Below, piece by piece: positions 62,078 to 64,000 of a stretch of 64,000 nucleotides of DNA (its first letter is position 1; the number at the start of each line of letters is the position of its first letter). Source of the DNA: Gymnodinialimonas phycosphaerae (GTDB taxonomy: Bacteria > Pseudomonadota > Alphaproteobacteria > Rhodobacterales > Rhodobacteraceae); the NCBI RefSeq assembly GCF_019195455.1, contig NZ_JAIMBW010000001.1, positions 2,418,001-2,482,000 on the forward strand, in the 5' to 3' direction. The notes below the pieces were generated by a model. That model saw nothing but the letters and a program-made list of their open reading frames with translations, did not search any database and was not told the origin of the DNA. A program made the translations under genes and the position numbers.

Positions 62078-63564
62078 GGGCACTTGGCGAGCTAGGGTCG
62101 ACGCTGCAGAATGCTCCTGTGCCGAAGGCAAACACCTCGTCTGAGAGTTGCCTGCATCACAGGCATGCAGGACACTTCAACCAAGGACAATGGTCCGGGA
62201 TCCGAAGGATGCACCCGGAAGAAGCTTGGTCCGCTTGAACTGTCTCGCATCCTTTATGGAGAACGAACCCGCCCCCAGCCGCCAAGTCAGTAGTGTCGCC
62301 GAAGGGCCCAACGGTGGCAGCACTGGAAGCTGCAGCCGAAAAATTGTGATACGGTCTTCCGAGAAATGTTCAGGGGTTTTCGTTGCAATTCGCTCAGATC
62401 GCATTGTATGCGGCAGCCAAGTTGCGAACATCTGATTGCAGGAACGGATGCCGATCTTGGCCATGCGGGGTTTCCACCGACCGTCCTGTCAAAAAGCTTC
62501 ATGCCGTTCGAAGCAGAGGAGGGATTTGGCAATTAGGCGTTTTTTCAGCAAATTCTCTGCCAGCAAGCGGACGCCCACCCATAGGACTTGTTTTATGATC
62601 AGCCAATGATTGTTGACAGAGTGCCACCCTCTCATGCCTCCGCGTCGTGCGACTGAAATAGACGAAACTCCATCGAGCATGCATCCGGTGCGCCAAGCCC
62701 ACCTGAAACGTTCGAACGATTTGTAGCTACCTTTCTTCGTTTTCGATCGCTAAATTCCTCAGAGCTCCCAGTCAAAAAGGTATCTTCCTGAACTGAAGTA
62801 TCGGGAATTGAATAGAACGCTCCTCCGCTACCAGTTCACCTACTAAAAACAACACCTTACCAATATCGGCGCGCGAACCATGTCTCGAAATGATGTGTGT
62901 GGGTGACATTTGGATGCCAAAGTTACTGCGTGAGTCGAGACAAGAACCCACACTTTCAGAACGCTGCATGCCTACAGTGGCAACATACTTGAAGGAAGTT
63001 CTTGGATATACCGAGGTTGCGCGGCACCACTGAAACAGTCCACCACAGGCCAGAAAACGGGCAATCATTTGGGGTCATGACTTTCCGAGCAATGGGCCCT
63101 TCCGGGACAGATGAACCACTTCAGGACAGACCGGCCCATATCCCGCGCTCTTCAGCAGAGCAGGTCAATGCCTTTGATGCATGCGCTTTTCGCATTCAAA
63201 GCTTCTTGATTCCTTGTCGCCAATCGAGAGATTTTCTTGAAGAGATGTTCGAAACGGCAATTGGATAAATAATGATTCACCATCCCTTCATATATTTGTA
63301 AGGATCGAAAATTGGGGCCGGTCCAGATCCCCGTCGTCACGATTTAGAACGATCAAGCCAGACATCTCTAGAAGGAAAGAATTCCAAATTCCGAACACGT
63401 CACATCCAATTATTTCATTCCGGATCGAATGTTCTTCAGAATGCACTCATGGAAAAAAATGCTTGAGAAGGCTTTGGATTTCTCTATCACTTCATCAGGT
63501 GATCGCCTGATCGACCCGGGCGCTGGACCTGTGCTTGCCATGAAAAGGGAAAGGTCAATGGAAA
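62078..63564. other. 1.5 kb AT-richer region without genes, containing the right att-like repeat
   Basis: No frame on either strand shows a recognisable protein or the codon pattern of the neighbours, and the DNA is visibly richer in A and T than the rest. It contains the second copy of the 14-bp tRNA repeat at 62820. DNA left of that point would belong to the element, DNA right of it to the original chromosome. Confidence 0.6.
62820..62833 (+). repeat. Putative att core, copy 2
   Basis: CTCCTCCGCTACCA, identical and in the same orientation as the 3' end of tRNA-Met at 20085-20098. In a circular form of the element the recombinase frame would continue from here for about 15 codons to a stop at 62772, which would give a different C-terminus. 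Confidence 0.65.
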
Positions 63565-64000
63565 GTGACCGCGGACAAGTCAACTGAAGCGGAACCACAT
63601 CAATCACAGGGGCTTGCCGATCTTGGGAACTGGCGGACGAAGCCGCACAGCGACTGGGCGTTCTCGAATGTGGACAAGCTCGTGCCGGTGGCTTCCATCA
63701 ACTTGGAAACCTCGCGCCCGACAGCCCCGGAATTCGGATCGCTTCTGACGGATGAAATAGAAACCGGTGATGGCAGGACGTCGATATCTTGCGCGCTGCG
63801 GGATCTGGACACGGACATCGTGCTTGCGTGCAAGGACGGTATCCCTGCTGCGCTCTGGACCGCGCCTCATGCGGATGCACATGCGCCGCATCTTGCATTT
63901 TCGGTGTCCAAATCAATCACCGGATTGGCTGCAGGTGTGGCATGGGCTGAAGGGCACCTGGATCTCGACGCCGTCATCGTGACCCTTGTTCCCGAATGTG
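63565..64000 (+). CDS. Serine hydrolase (beta-lactamase / 6-aminohexanoate-dimer hydrolase family), 3' end outside the window
   Basis: The frame is open to the window end. It reads LGNWRTKPHSDWAFSNVDKL, then a block ending in APHLAFSVSKSITGLAAGV, which holds the SxxK catalytic motif (SVSK) at about residue 115, and then LDLDAVIVTLVPEC. The start is uncertain: GTG at 63565 is the first plausible codon after an upstream stop at 63541. The family covers esterases, class C beta-lactamases and amide hydrolases. It is probably the chromosomal gene to the right of the integrated element. Confidence 0.75.
   Translation, partial: MTADKSTEAEPHQSQGLADLGNWRTKPHSDWAFSNVDKLVPVASINLETSRPTAPEFGSLLTDEIETGDGRTSISCALRDLDTDIVLACKDGIPAALWTAPHADAHAPHLAFSVSKSITGLAAGVAWAEGHLDLDAVIVTLVPEC

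Noticed and set aside
1..64000. CRISPR arrays, rRNA genes and complete insertion sequences
   Set aside because: No regularly spaced repeats, rRNA motifs or transposase genes were seen.

Overview
The window looks like part of the chromosome of a marine-type Rhodobacteraceae (Roseobacter group) alphaproteobacterium. This rests on high-GC coding DNA, the protein families present, an ATGA-overlapping mnhABCDEFG operon, and trb and phn gene orders typical of this group. No species can be named from the sequence alone.

Left chromosomal part (1-20 kb): the 3' part of an FtsX/YbbP-type ABC permease; an atypical metallophosphoesterase; a complete seven-gene Mrp (Mnh) Na+/H+ antiporter operon on the minus strand; an OxyR-like LysR regulator whose peroxidatic cysteine is replaced by alanine; a short Ldh_2-like protein coupled to a second LysR regulator; a carbohydrate ABC transporter operon without an ATPase gene; a tandem SnoaL-like protein; acetyl-CoA synthetase; a GntR regulator; and a tRNA-Met(CAT).

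Integrated element (about 20.0-62.8 kb): a serine recombinase gene runs into the tRNA-Met, and the last 14 bases of the tRNA are repeated in the same orientation at 62820-62833. I read this as a ~42.7 kb element inserted in the tRNA. Its conjugation genes are of the trb/traG type but decayed. trbE is cut to its first ~87 codons and fused to the middle of trbL, trbJ is gone, trbL has a frameshift and a premature stop, and the relaxase gene is frameshifted. The transfer module is also split: a ~15.6 kb C-P lyase (phosphonate) cluster sits between copG and trbB.

Cargo: three blocks point to organic phosphorus scavenging. (i) 28.9-43.2 kb: phosphonate importer phnCDEE, C-P lyase core phnGHIJKLN, two divergent phnM copies, a xylose-isomerase-like TIM-barrel protein, a DUF1045 2H-phosphoesterase-like protein, a hexapeptide acetyltransferase and the GntR regulator phnF; no phnP is present. 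(ii) 50.6-56.6 kb: a PotABCD-type importer operon ending in a glycerophosphodiester phosphodiesterase and an endonuclease/exonuclease/phosphatase-fold enzyme. (iii) 57.1-62.1 kb: a Ugp-like importer plus a second glycerophosphodiester phosphodiesterase. Direct repeats of GTCA-type heptamers with 11-bp spacing (candidate Pho boxes) lie before phnD, phnM, phnG, both substrate-binding-protein genes and ugpA. This suggests common control by PhoB under phosphate starvation. A 5'-truncated FbpB-like permease and an FbpC-like ATPase (48.6-50.5 kb) lie at an apparent recombination junction.

Right flank (62.8-64 kb): AT-richer DNA without genes, then the start of a serine hydrolase (beta-lactamase/6-aminohexanoate-dimer hydrolase family) that runs off the window.
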